Positions 25,660 through 36,846 of a stretch of 59,553 bases of DNA are shown in pieces; position 1 is the first letter of the stretch; each line of letters starts with the position of its first letter. This DNA comes from Dimargaris cristalligena (Eukaryota; Kickxellomycota; Dimargaritomycetes; Dimargaritales; Dimargaritaceae), in contig JANBQC010000101.1 of the NCBI GenBank assembly GCA_027576995.1, positions 1 to 59,553 of the forward strand. The letters are read 5' to 3'. A program made the position numbers and the translations under genes. The notes under the pieces are model-generated. The model did not search any database. It was not told the DNA's origin and saw only the letters and a list, made by a program, of their open reading frames with translations.

Positions 25660-26633
25660 GCCAACATAGACCACACACCCACACCCCCTCCTCTTCCCAG
25701 ACAGCACGATATATATATATATATATATATTATGCTATTCTCGTTTGGACCAGCATCCATTCTTTCTTTCCTTGTATATTTATCCAAGTCCTCCGTGACC
25801 GATACATATCTGCCCATCCCATCCCCTTTGCGAATTGTATCGTTCTCTTCTGTGCTGTCCAAAAAATTGTTAATTATTATTTTACCTCTCTCCCTTCTTC
25901 TCATCAGCGGTGTTTTTTTTTATTAACTCATTTCTTCTTCACTCACATTGTTTTGTAATCCGACCTGTCTATTCTCTTCTATTTATTTATTCATTCCCTC
26001 GACTATCTGTTTAACTTTTGGTCTGCCTTTATGTATCCCTTCATTTCTGTACCAGACCCGTTTGATACACGCGTACGCATACTTTTTCCATTTTTCTAAA
26101 AATACTTATTCGTATTTAATATTGCTCTCCACTGGTACTGGTTTGGATAAATCCCAGGCTATACCTTATTCCTCGTTCTTATCGCATCTCCGAGGTATCT
26201 TCGATGTAGTTATTAAAAGCATGCAGTTTGGCTAATTTCCCCCACACTTCCACCCTATAATCGCTTCACTTAATTGAGGGTTTGCAGTAGATTACACCTT
26301 CTCGACACTAGCATGAAATGAATTGCTGACTGTAAAATCGAACAAGCCATTCATTGGGTTGTATAGTTCATAGGTGGTCAGAATACTAGGGGGTTTCATC
26401 CACAAAGCATGTAACAGAACAGTGGCGTATGGATGAATATCATGGGGCCACATGCATTGCTAGGACAGAGGGCTGCCGGATAGAGGTAAGTCCCGTACTT
26501 GGTTTGATGCGTCAATCTTATTTTGGATTATACCTTATCAACGGGTTATATGAGACGTGTTAACAATGCTAATTTCATAGTTAGTGGACAGACATACCAG
26601 TTCACCCCCTACTATTTACGTAATGGGATATTA

Positions 26634-26720
26634 TGTGGGAGACTCATATTTAACCAATATTATTTGCCGTATCCAACGTATGTTGCGTTATACAGCCTGG
26701 TTAAACCTCTCCCGTATATA
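26634..26720 (-). mobile_element. degenerate MITE-like copy
   Basis: In reverse complement it reads CGGGAGAGGTTTAACCAGGC, TGTATAACG, then GTTGGATACGGC, ATATTGGTTAAATATGAGTC and TCCC, colinear with the first 88 bases of the 144-bp element. The remaining part with the second inverted end is not recognisable. Confidence 0.6.
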
Positions 26721-27163
26721 ATATAATAACCAATACAATTATAGTCATGGGGTCGGGAAAGTCATGCCACCTCACCAAGAGAGAGAGATATATATATATA
26801 AACTTCCACTAAGGCCAGGAAGTTCCTTCTAATCAAACTGCCAAACTATTTTTGTCCATGATCTGCCCAAACTCCGAATAGCTGCGGAATGGGTGGGTCG
26901 GTGGTAGAGCGGCTCCCAGACTAAGAAAAGGATCGTCGGTGGTGCTCTAGGCTAATTGGACCCGGGCCTCGTGCTCTAAAAACTTTTAATTATATGGAAT
27001 ACCTTGCCTATAGGCCCAACTGGTATACCGCTTGGGTAGACCGCGATATTCTAATCTCAACAGGGTATTTGGCCCACCACCAGGCATTTATGGAGGATTA
27101 AAGCCGTTGAATACCAATTTAAATTATTTTAGTATAATTTAAAATATAAAATCCAGAATATGA

Positions 27164-27236
27164 GCCCGGATAGCTCAGCTGGTAGAGCGTGAGGCTTTTA
27201 ACCTTAATGTCGAGGGTTCGAGCCCCTCTTCGGGCG
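27164..27236 (+). tRNA. tRNA-Lys (anticodon TTT)
   Basis: A full 73-nt cloverleaf without intron. The acceptor stem GCCCGGA pairs with TTCGGGC (one G-U), with discriminator G. The D arm is GCTC..GAGC, and the anticodon stem TGAGG/CCTTA encloses loop CTTTTAA with anticodon TTT. The T arm is GAGGG-TTCGAGC-CCCTC. Internal A-box (TAGCTCAGCTGGTAGAGC) and B-box (GGTTCGAGCC) promoter sequences are intact, and a T5 run follows four bases after the end. It reads AAA lysine codons. Confidence 0.97.
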
Positions 27237-27240
27237 AATA

Positions 27241-27245
27241 TTTTT
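27241..27245 (+). terminator. Pol III terminator of tRNA-Lys
   Basis: Five consecutive T residues on the coding strand, four bases beyond the tRNA, the usual RNA polymerase III stop signal. Confidence 0.8.
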
Positions 27246-28298
27246 CTTGGATATTTAAAATACCTATTTTATTTTACGTGTTCATTTTTCTCTATTAATT
27301 AATGAAGAGGAATTCAGTCTAGCGGTGTACTGAAGACAGCCCTTAAGTAATGCTGATATTTATAATGAATAATACAACATTTTCTACAAATGAGATGGAT
27401 ATTTCCTCAGGATATTAGAGGTTGTGGTTTTTGGGCCAAAACTGAATAATCTACAGTAGCAGAGAGGGTCTCTAGTATATAGCTGCTACATAATATCAAC
27501 CAGGGTGATGGGGATCGTCATCCATTGTGAGGACGTGCGAAAATGATATAATATAGAAAAGGGTGGTGAGTAACATAAATCTGGAATCTAAATGATCTGA
27601 TATGGGGGTTATTATGAGTAACCGGGTAGGGCACATGCGGATCCAGGCAAAAATAATCATTTATTGTCTTGTTCATAATAGTGTTGATTAGGGTGTGTAG
27701 AAGGAATGTGGTAAGGGCGTGGACAATTGATGGTTTATATAGTCGATGATTAAGCGGAGTGCTTCTTGACTGGGATGAGGGGACTATACTCTATTGCTAT
27801 ATTATTTGGTGCAATTGGAAACGGCCTAAAGTGCCATTGCTTTATTTTTTCACTTTTATGCCGGGCAGAGGTGGTGTGGGAAGTAAATCTGGGGTGGTGC
27901 AGGGGAGATGGGCGAATGGGGCGCTTTAAGGCATGTGATAGGGGAGAAGGCTCCTCCTTTCGTTTGCCCCAACAGGCGGGGATGGATACTATGTTATATG
28001 TTATGTAGCACGGGATAGTCGAGGCTGCAGCTGGTTGGCTATATATTGAAGTACATTTATATAGGAGGAGATATGGTGGTTGTTAATCATGGTAGCAACT
28101 TTCTGGATTACTATAAAATACATCCCGTCCATACCATACCATACTGCCCATTTGGGATCACTGGTATGCTCTTCACGTGCTGTGGGTGCCCTCCTCCTTA
28201 CACGGCAAACTCCGTTGCTATGGTATCCGAAAGACATGTGTTAAGCAGCAGAATAGGGTGAGCGGGTTATTCGGCCGGACATTTCCACTCGCTCTATA

Positions 28299-28405
28299 AT
28301 AGTAGCTCTCTCTCTCCCAGTAGTAGTAGCTCTCTCTCTCTCCCAGTAGTAGTAGCTCTCTCTCTCTCCCAGTAGTAGTAGCTCTCTCTCTCTCTCCCAG
28401 TGCAG
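28299..28405. repeat. minisatellite, about four 26-28-bp units
   Basis: Tandem units of TAGTAGCTCTCTCTCTCCCAG type with variable CT length. Sequence-identical tandem units without spacers and with a microsatellite core argue for replication slippage. Confidence 0.9.
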
Positions 28406-28481
28406 TGCCATTTAATCTGATCCCCCCCTTTCCCTCCTTATACAACACGCATACAATAGCGCACAACTTGCTAGCCAGCGG

Positions 28482-28502
28482 CAATCAATCAATCAATCAA
28501 TA
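28482..28502. repeat. CAAT tetranucleotide microsatellite
   Basis: Four to five CAAT/AATC units just upstream of the leader of the Opi1-domain gene. Confidence 0.85.
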
Positions 28503-29248
28503 GTATGTCCATGGCATCTTTTTTTAAAAAAAGCACCAATCGCGGTGGTTGGAAATGGGACCCTGTCTAATTGGACCTATCCACTACTTCTTATATCCCC
28601 CATGTACGGTGGCGTCCTTGGCAGCTGAAAATTCGCCCACTCCAATAATACCTCCTCACTCTCTATATGCTATATGCGCATATAGAGTAGACGTGGTATT
28701 ATAATAAATAAGTATAATAGTAATAATAATTGATGATGGTCAGGCCATTATTATCAACAGCTCTTTCTTTCTCTCTCTGCCTGGTAAAACATCCCGCACC
28801 TTTTATGTCTTTTGAACCACTCATTTACTCTAGAATAGTCGTGACTTTCCAGTCAGAAGCCCGCTCAGTCAGCCTTTCTTTCTTCATTTCTTCTTTCTCT
28901 AATTCTCCGGCCAAACCTTTTCTATTCTTTTACTCTCTTTGGTCTTTCTGCTGCCTTCGTTTCTTGGTGACGACTATTCCGCATTCGTTCCTACATAATA
29001 GTCCTATAATTGCCCCGACGATCCACGCATTCTTTCCTGCTACTCTCCAGCCTGCGCAGTCCTTTATTCTTACCCGCTTGCCTATTATATATCTATATCA
29101 TACATAGCGCTGGCTCCTCCTCCCCTGGGCCCTGAGACTCGTGCTAACCATAGCCGGTAGAAGAGAAGAGTCCTGCCCCTTTCCTTTTAACCTATACTAC
29201 AACCGCCCCTCTCTCGCCTGCCGTAAGTGTGGTACAGACTGTATCCGT

Positions 29249-31653
29249 ATGGCCGCCTCCCCCACAGCTCCCCCCCGCACAAGCCCACCGGCTTCACCCA
29301 AAGAGGACTTTGCCACCTCCCGTCGCTCCCCCATCCAGGTTTTAACCCTGGCGTCCGAGGGTGTCCCGGCTTCTTCCGCTTCCTCACCCATAGTTTCCGC
29401 CAAGTCCCGCATCTCCGTCATGGACCTATGCCACGCCTCCAATAGCCTGCCTTCCACCCTTTCCACAACTGCCCCTGTCTTCTTAGATACAACTACCCAT
29501 CACGATGCCGAGGTCCAGCTGGCCGCCCAGGCCCTAGGCCAACTAGGTGGGTGTGCTACCGTCCTACCTGCCGGCTGTAGCGACGACTTCATGTCCCGCG
29601 TCTCTAACTATCCCTTGGTTAACACGGCCCTTCGTTTCTACCAGACTTCGAAAGCGAACTCGCGCGTGGTCAAATACGGCGCCGAGACTATGGAATACTC
29701 CGTTAAGTCTATTTGCCGGCCGGTCCTTGATCGATTTGAACCCAATTTGGCTGACCTGGACGATTTTGCTTGCAAGCAGTTAGATAAGGTAGGTTCCATA
29801 CACCCTTCTCGATGTAATAATTCTTCGCGGGGCACCTTTGTATCAACTGAAACAGCCCGTCGTTCCTGGCTGCTCTTCTGGCCGAGTCCACTTATAGTGT
29901 TCCCGACGCCCCTCCCCCTCCCCTGCCGGCATATTAATAATAGTTGATATTTATATTTATAATTGCATTAAATATCTGCGCTTAGATTGAGCGGCATTAC
30001 AGGACCAACTCTACCTCCGAGGTCGTTGCATTGGACCCCGTCCCTATATCACAGGCGGTCTCCACCGCCACGAGGTCTCCCCCGATGGGCCCCGCCAATA
30101 TCCGAAAGCGCACCAACCTCCGGCGGGCCCAGGAGGAAGACGAAGCCGCCCGGTATCACCCACTGAATCACTTCCCGACCACCTCCACAGTAGGAGAAAC
30201 GTTGATGGACACAGATGAACCCCAACAGGCCCTAGTCACTCGGTTCCCCCAAGACCCGGCCCACCGCCACACGGAAGGCGACCACCGGGATAGTAACCCA
30301 TCGAACCAGCCGCGCACCTGGTGGCAGCAAGTACTCGTGGGAGCGGGTACCGGCGCCTTGGTCTTCAGCGAAGATAGCATGCGTCGCATCAAATACTGCT
30401 TAGACTGGCTACAGTACGCCGCCAACCATATTCAACTACAAATCAATACTCTGCGGGAGGTAATCCTCACTCTCCAGCAAACCCTGATGGGCAACCCCGC
30501 CCCAGCTCCTCAAGGCGAAGAGGACGATCACCCGGGCGCCGTAATGCGCCGAACCATGTCGCCCGTGTTGTCCCGATTAGCCAAGACTAAACGGGAAATT
30601 GTCATGACCATGAAGAAAGTCATTTCAATTATGAGCCAGTATGCCGGGTCGGCCCTCCCTGCCGAGGCCAGGCGTCACGTACGCACCTTAATTATGAGTC
30701 TGCCCAATCGGTGGGCCGTCATTGACCCCCACTCCGCTCCCGGTTCACGGTCCGGCTCTGCTTCACCCGCCTTTTCCGCCTCCCCCAGTTTGTCACCTGC
30801 CTTTTCCTCCCACCTCCACCCGGGTGCTCGGATAAACCCTATTGCCCACTCGGAAGCCAATGCCCGCAAAATCCTGAATTTTGCCACTGAGTCGCAAGTC
30901 GTGCTCAATAACGTAACGGGTGTCTTCACCGATATTTTTGAAGGGGCCCAGGGCTGGCGCCAGACTTTCCGCGGTCTAGGGTTTAATGTGAGTGCCGAAG
31001 AGGGGGGTATGGACACTGAATTATCCCATCTTTCATCATCTTCGGGGGTACCGACGACCTCCACTCCGCCAGATAAGCGTAAGTCACCTTCATCGGTCTG
31101 TTCCGGATCTTCTCAGTACGGCACTCCGCTGGCCACCCCGACTTATTCACAGCCGGGTCCCACTAATGGTAATGGGTACCGTCCACCTGGGCACGACGCG
31201 GTTAACTTACCCGCCATCGCCTCGGTGACCGCTTCTACCTATGCATCGGGGTCGGCGGAAATGGGGCACCGCGAAAGCGACGACGGCGACCATGATATTA
31301 TGGCCAACAACCACCCCAAGCGTAACAAGACTTCTGGCTGGTCCAGCAGTACTGGCCTATCTAACAAGCGCCTAAGTCCCCGAGTGTCACATTCATCCCT
31401 AACGATGAACACTGGCTCAATGGCGGGTCCTTGTGCTATGGCCAACGGCAGTCGTAGCCCCGGTGCTTCAACCACCACCACTACTCTAAGCCGCCCAACC
31501 CCCCAATGGGCCACGGACTCTTTCCATTGCGATACTCCCCACCAAAGTTCTACTGGCCTACCGTCGGCTTCCCTAACCAACCCCCACTTACCCACTCTGA
31601 CCCCTGGCGTTTCTCGGTCTGCCGATATGCAAACTGATGGGTTGATGCGCTAA
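29249..31653 (+). CDS. Opi1-domain transcriptional regulator
   Basis: Two exons, 29249-29788 and 29986-31653, give 735 residues. The donor is GATAAG|GTAGGT and the acceptor GCTTAG|ATTGAG, phase 0, restoring FACKQLDKIERHYR across the junction. The block SRVSNYPLVNTALRFYQTSK, NSRVVKYGAETMEYSVKSIC, RPVLDRFEPNLADLDDFACK is the signature of Opi1, the repressor of phospholipid-synthesis genes. WWQQVLVGAGTGALVFSEDS, MRRIKYCLDWLQYAANHIQL and later LPNRWAVIDP also belong to fungal Opi1. In yeast, Opi1 sits on the ER through phosphatidic acid and Scs2, and enters the nucleus to silence Ino2/Ino4 targets via Sin3. No FFAT motif was recognised here. The tail is Ser/Pro/Thr-rich. Filamentous fungi often carry such proteins with unproved function. 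The role is inferred from the domain. Confidence 0.9.
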
Positions 31654-33177
31654 AGGTGGCGAGGTTAAGGGACCTGGCCTTAATCCTTGTCCGTTATCTA
31701 TACCCTTTTTATATACTAAGCCGCAGTTGCCTGATGCTTTTCTTTGAGGTTTTCCCCAAACAAGTCAGTACATACCCTATACACACACATATATACAATC
31801 CAAGGGAATCCACCTGCTTTATTCCTATTTTTGGCAAACTTTTGTACAGCTGACTTGGATTATTGGCATTTTGCTATTCTCACCTTACTTGGTTGCCTCG
31901 TCTTCTCTACATACCAACTATTGCCCCCACCACATACGCATATACCTGTTAATGATGATTAGTTATGTTGATTTTTCTCCCACTCTCGGACACTCCTCTC
32001 CCACCTCCTACCTTTCATCTTTTAATATTTACATATATATATATATTTATGTCCTTATAGCCCACCTGCCCTTCCTTCTCTCTCTCTCTCTTCCTTATGC
32101 TTTTCTGTTGATTAAGCGTATGTATTCTATCTGTGACCTGTTCAGCCTCGGGCGATTGCGATGAGTCTCAAACCGAGAACACCTATTGTTAATCACGGAC
32201 CTCGTCATCTTATTTTCCCACAATTTTGGACCCTAGCTATAAACCACCAAGTTCTATCTGTATACATGGTATGGCTGAATACGCCCGGCGCTTATTCGAA
32301 GATGAAGGGGGGCGGGAGTGGGCATATACCCTCCTATACAATGTGTACATGCTCAAGTGCTCCATTGATTATCTGCCATTTGGTTGACCTACAAGAGTGA
32401 ACCAAGACAGTCACAATGATGTCGACCCATCGTTTAATAGAGCAGGTAAATCAGCGATCAACATGCGGGGGAGGGGGAATTCACTACAACGCCCTGCCCA
32501 AATCATATTTTCCTATACTATGATCCCTTTCGGTGACTATTGGTTCTCAATTGAGTCTACATTACGCCGAAGTAAAAATGGATGAGGAGGAAGGAGGTCA
32601 CTTTCGTTCATGCGGCTACTCCGAATCAATTGATTATGCCTGCCCATGACCCATCCCGGAGTCTAGGGTATTTTAGGGCTGTTCTTGTTTTTTTACTGTT
32701 TGCACCATAGATTTGTTTTTCGTATTGATAAGGTAGCAGGCCATTGTCTAAACCTCGTCAAGGTTAAACCTTCTACTAACTGACAGGAATGGCAACTAGG
32801 ATGCCTCTGTAGGTACGTGCGGCAGACTCACTGCGGCTCAGTACCATCTATTATATATTACGCACCACTCTTTCTACATACACTAACCTCTACGGGTTTT
32901 ATAACCATGGCAATGGGGCACTGCCGAAAAATAATAATACACAAGGTAATAAGGTGGGCATGAAACACACACACACACGCACACGCACCAGCCACATTCG
33001 GGTGAGCGGTAATAGTATAAATATGTATAGGTGTAGATAATCGTAGTATGCGGGGAATTACGGCCGGCCTCATCCTTCCCATCCTACATCCGGGTCGGTT
33101 ATTAGGTGAATCATTCTTGGCTAAATCATTATTTATTCCATGGGTTGTTCAAAGAAGGTAATTTGTATTACTTTATT

Positions 33178-33206
33178 CTCCACTCCACTCCACTCCACTC
33201 CACTCC
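33178..33206. repeat. CCACT pentanucleotide microsatellite
   Basis: Five to six tandem CCACT units with no coding context. Confidence 0.9.
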
Positions 33207-33980
33207 CCTTATCTTTCCTTCCCTCTGCCCCTTCCCTCTCGCACTGTACAGGGTATAAATGACTAAGTCCTGCTGTGCAATGTAAACCAGATTTAATGGG
33301 CCCGACTTAACTGGCACTAAATAGAATCCCCGCCTATTTGCTTGGGTTGGTTTATTCAATATTATTCACACAAGTGGGTTTAGGGCCAATTGGTGTATGC
33401 TTAACGAAGCTATATAGTCGAAAATAGCGATGCCCATCCTTTTACTCACTCACTCACCCACTAAATCTAATAGAATTTATTTATTTAAATACGGGCTATG
33501 GGAGTTGGTAGAGCAAGGCTTTCGATGGTCACCCGTATAACAATGATGCGGATATTCCCCCGGTCTTTGTTACTACATAAACATACCTGTTGGGATAATG
33601 GCCAAGACAGACTGTGGATCGTCCCTTTCGGATACGATGGTTTTATCCCAGGGAGATTATTGGCCCTAGCACAAAACAGGTGGGGCGGGACTGCGCCCAA
33701 GTGTCTCTTCGCGATGACCGCCGCCGGCTCCTCCTCCCCCTTCAACTATTACTATCTTACACTGGCCTTTTAGTGATGGCAGATGGACTGTTCGCCAAGA
33801 TCTCCCGCCTCCCCGAGACTTTTCCCGTAGGTATATTTATATTTAAAGCCGGTCGGCCGGTCCGTTAACTGGCATGTACCATTCATTTCATTGCATTTCA
33901 TCTCTAAACTCTCCCCCACCTTTTCGCTCCCGTTATATCTTGGATAACACATTTTATACAGAGTAATATATATATATATA

Positions 33981-33988
33981 TATATAAA
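33981..33988 (+). promoter_or_regulatory. TATA box of the small secreted protein gene
   Basis: TATATAAA at the right edge of a TA microsatellite, 73 bases upstream of the ATG at 34061. The microsatellite appears to provide the core promoter. Confidence 0.5.
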
Positions 33989-34060
33989 TTCTATTCGACC
34001 CGTTCATTAATTTGGGATCCTTCCTACACTACACTACGCCCCTACTCCTACGACTTCGCC

Positions 34061-34258
34061 ATGAACCTCGTATTTCGGCACCAGCTCATTATCCTGGTAG
34101 TCTTGTTCGTCTGCTTAAGCCATGTCATGGTTGTGCATGGTGGAATTATCAGCGGGATTAAGTCCAAATTCACTACCATGAAGACGGATTGGAAAAAAAT
34201 AAGAGCCGATAGCAATAGACGCCATAGTGCAAATATGGACAAGTACGCAAATTACTGA
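34061..34258 (+). CDS. small secreted cationic protein, unknown
   Basis: Intronless, 65 residues. The first 27 or so (MNLVFRHQLIILVVLFVCLS then HVMVVHG) form a classical signal peptide: a basic N-region, a strong hydrophobic core and a small residue near the likely cleavage at HG|G. The mature part is about 38 residues, starts GIISGIKSKFTTMKTDWKKI, and is rich in Lys and Arg (about nine basic against three acidic). It has no cysteine, so it would be an unstructured or helical linear peptide rather than a disulphide-bonded toxin fold. A TATA element lies 73 bases upstream and the ATG sits in a good context (GCCATGA). No family is recognised. Candidate roles are secreted effector, antimicrobial peptide or wall-associated peptide, all speculative. 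The strength of the signal peptide is the main reason to call it. Confidence 0.6.
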   Translation: MNLVFRHQLIILVVLFVCLSHVMVVHGGIISGIKSKFTTMKTDWKKIRADSNRRHSANMDKYANY

Positions 34259-35101
34259 GCCTGATATTACCTTTCGGATTCTATTGACCCATTTTCGCAT
34301 ACACCCGCTCTCTTCGCTTCTTTTCACCCATGTTGGCTGATTTAGTTGCCCTCCTTCCCATATATCCCCCCTTTTTTTTCACTCGGCCTTTATAGATCAT
34401 TTAACAACGTAGCCATAGATATCTCCGCACATTACGGCATATCCCTAGTATCATTTTTCAATAAACTCCGATTAGCAATTGTCTGTGGTGGTCGTTGAAC
34501 TTGGTCTAGTGTACGCTCCCTCCATTCCTACAAATCACCAATTCAAACAAGGAGTACTCCTTCATGATACCGGCGAGGGCCGTCTGAATGTAACCGGCTC
34601 TCTTTAAGTCGCCACCTCCTAAAGCACGAGTCAAACTGAACCCATATATCACAGCTCAGTGTATGCTACTGCGCCACCGCCCCTCTCTCACCAGGCATAG
34701 TAGCTCCAACTCTAGGCCCAATTCACTTGTAAGCTGACTTTGGGCCTCGCTGGATTCCTCCTACCCTGGTCTACATTTCGCCTCCCTTCTTCTCCAAGAC
34801 TAATTTGTTCTCATATATATATATATATAAATTCTCTATTGACGCGATTGCTCTGGGCTTACCCAATGCCCGACCGATCAGAAAACACTCCTACGTAATA
34901 TCTACACCGTGGTTGAGTCCCATGGACGGTCCCAAATAGTTGCTTTTTCTGGAGTCTAGTTCACTACCTTTTTACAATTCCCTTTTTTTTTAAAAAAAAA
35001 TAAATAGCTACTCTCATTGCATAATTTTCCCCTTTATTAAGACCGGTTGCTGCCAGTATCCTCCCGCTCCACCCGACGCCTCTACAACCCTCACCCCAGC
35101 C
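34259..35101. other. intergenic
   Basis: 3' flank of the small secreted gene (AATAAA near 34460) and promoter of the UBE2T-like gene, with a TA tract at 34815-34829 and a T/A homopolymer stretch at 34983-34999. No gene was seen. Confidence 0.5.
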
Positions 35102-36846
35102 ATGGCCACCCATTCCCATACCCTGCTCTGCCGCATGAAGCGGGAGTGGGAGATACTGACCCGGAATCTCCCGGCTGGTATTATATGCCACCCTGAAGGG
35201 GATTCACTAGTGCGTTGGAAAGCCCTGATTAAAGGCCCTCGCGATACCCCTTACGAAGGCGGCCGGTTTGAACTCCGCGTCAGTATACCCGACAGGTAAG
35301 CAAATAACAACGCCTGGCTCCTTCAAGACAAACCGGCGAGCCATGTGTTGTCTTAGCCTGTGGGCGCTTTAATCTATTATACAGAGGGTTGTTGCCCTGA
35401 ATGGGGTGCCGTATCATCTAGTTTTGTAGTGTAGAGTAGTAGGGACGATCTTTTCCGTGGTCCAGTTAGTTATATACCCGGCCTTCGCATTGATATCTGA
35501 TATATCTCATGTGGACGGAACATGCATGCTTCGTTATCCCCCGCGATCACAGGTATCCGTATGTGCCCCCACAAATCCAATTCGTGACCTCAGTCTACCA
35601 TCCCAACATCGACCGGGAAGGCCGCATCTGTCTCGACCTTCTTAAAATGCCCCCCAAGGTAAGCACAGCCGATCCCTGACCATAGTGATTGGTCACCAGC
35701 AATTGAATACATGATTGCGAATGCTCAAGAGGTAGAGCTTTACCCGTACATATCCCTCGACCACTCATCACTATTATGAATCATATCCCTCTATTCGTGA
35801 ATCGCCATGTAGGGAGGCTGGAAGCCGGCATTAAATGTATCAACTGTCTTGACCTCCCTCTACCTGCTTCTGTCCGAGCCAAATCCCAACGATCCACTTC
35901 TGGCCGATGTGGTAAGTAACCATGTATTCTTTCGCATTTTAGCTGGGGTTCAGTACAATGAGATGTGGCGGACTAGTTTTTGTCTCGATTTATAGAATTC
36001 TTTATATCAGCCATTCGCCACAGTGTACCATCTTGGTGTCCCATAATCTGGATGGCTAACCCGGGAGCGACAAATCAAACTGCTTTACTTTATATATGAC
36101 ATTGCTTACCGGTGGATTTTTATGACTAGGCGGCTGAATTTCGGGAAAACCGGCCACTGTTTAATGAAAAGGCGCGAAGATGGACTTCGCAATACGCCAC
36201 TAACCAGGATGATGAAGAATCGACAGCCCCAGCTTCTGATGAAGTGGGCATGAAAGAAAATCTAGAGGCCCCGACCGCTGCAGTCCCACCACTAATCCCT
36301 GCGGACCCGCAATTGCCTGCCCAAGTTGCTAAAGACCGAAAGCACTCGAACCTCAAGCTTAAGCGTTCGAAAAATAATACGGCGTCCTCTATGCCTTCAG
36401 CCAATAGCCCGGCGAAGAAGGGTCAGCCGGTACCTCAAGCTGCTACGCCGATGGCCACTCCCGCCAAACGGAAATCTAAAGCCTGGAAAGTCACCGCTGT
36501 GGACCCCCCTAAATCCCTTAGGAAACCCAAAAAAGCATCACCAGCTCCCTTGAAAACCACAGAAATAGTAATTCCAGCCACGTCTTCCCCCAGCCCACCC
36601 ACAGCGGAACAACCCAAACCTCCAGGGCTACCGTTGCCACCTCCCACTATTTCTCCAATGCCCCCGACTTCGGAGGGACCACTTGGTACTCCAGTTCCCA
36701 AGCCCATGGTTCGCTCATACAGCTATGAGAATTTAAAAGAAGAATTTGGTGATATTCCCGACGTTTTACCCGCAACCGTTCGAGGTAAGCGCCATATTTT
36801 TAAGCGAGGCTCCTACGACCAATCCAAGAAACCACGTCCTGATTAA
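35102..36846 (+). CDS. ubiquitin-conjugating enzyme E2, UBE2T-like, with long tail
   Basis: Four exons, 35102-35295, 35553-35658, 35813-35911 and 36130-36846, give 371 residues. The UBC fold (about 1-160) contains the elements of E2 enzymes: [60 protein letters not shown] then [10 protein letters not shown] with the catalytic Cys91, and [20 protein letters not shown] with [26 protein letters not shown] and NPNDPLLAD match UBE2T, the E2 of the Fanconi anaemia pathway, better than other E2s. Human UBE2T is 197 residues. Here the core is followed by about 210 residues rich in Pro, Ala, Lys and Thr with basic clusters ([28 protein letters not shown]) that could give nuclear localisation. The expected partner would be a FANCL-type ligase, not seen in the window. 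The E2 call is very safe; UBE2T orthology is probable. Confidence 0.9.

Larger units (their letters stand above)
25429..27163. other. intergenic with assembly gap
   Basis: 3' flank of the PHD gene, a scaffold gap, TA tracts and a degenerate MITE at 26634-26720. The plus strand is T-rich between 25.7 and 26.2 kb. No gene was seen. Confidence 0.5.
27246..29248. other. intergenic between tRNA-Lys and the Opi1-domain gene
   Basis: No gene is supported. It contains a TAGTAGCTCTCT minisatellite (28299-28405) and a CAAT tetranucleotide run (28482-28502). Pyrimidine-rich plus-strand sequence from 28.75 kb onward is probably promoter and leader of the Opi1-domain gene. Confidence 0.5.
31654..34060. 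other. 2.4-kb intergenic region
   Basis: Begins with the pyrimidine-rich 3' flank of the Opi1-domain gene and a TA tract (32033-32046). Short frames at 32161-32585 and 33498-33868 have no recognisable features. A pentanucleotide repeat lies at 33178-33206 and a TA tract at 33966-33986. No gene was seen. Confidence 0.5.

Noticed and set aside
26885..26960. tRNA-like fragment (TCGGTGGTAGAGCGGCTCCC)
   Set aside because: It resembles a D-arm, but no acceptor pairing, anticodon stem or T-arm with GTTCRA follows at the right distance.
28299..28405. Regularly spaced repeats resembling a small CRISPR array
   Set aside because: The units are direct tandem copies with CT microsatellite cores and no unique spacers, and the genome is eukaryotic. 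It is a minisatellite.
30168..31595. Long antisense frames within the Opi1-domain gene, and similar ones in RanGAP and D2HGDH
   Set aside because: These are shadows of GC-rich codons in the real genes and have no independent protein features or splice continuity.
33491..33530. Second tRNA-like motif (AGTTGGTAGAGCAAGGC)
   Set aside because: Only an A-box-like stretch; no B-box or cloverleaf can be drawn downstream.
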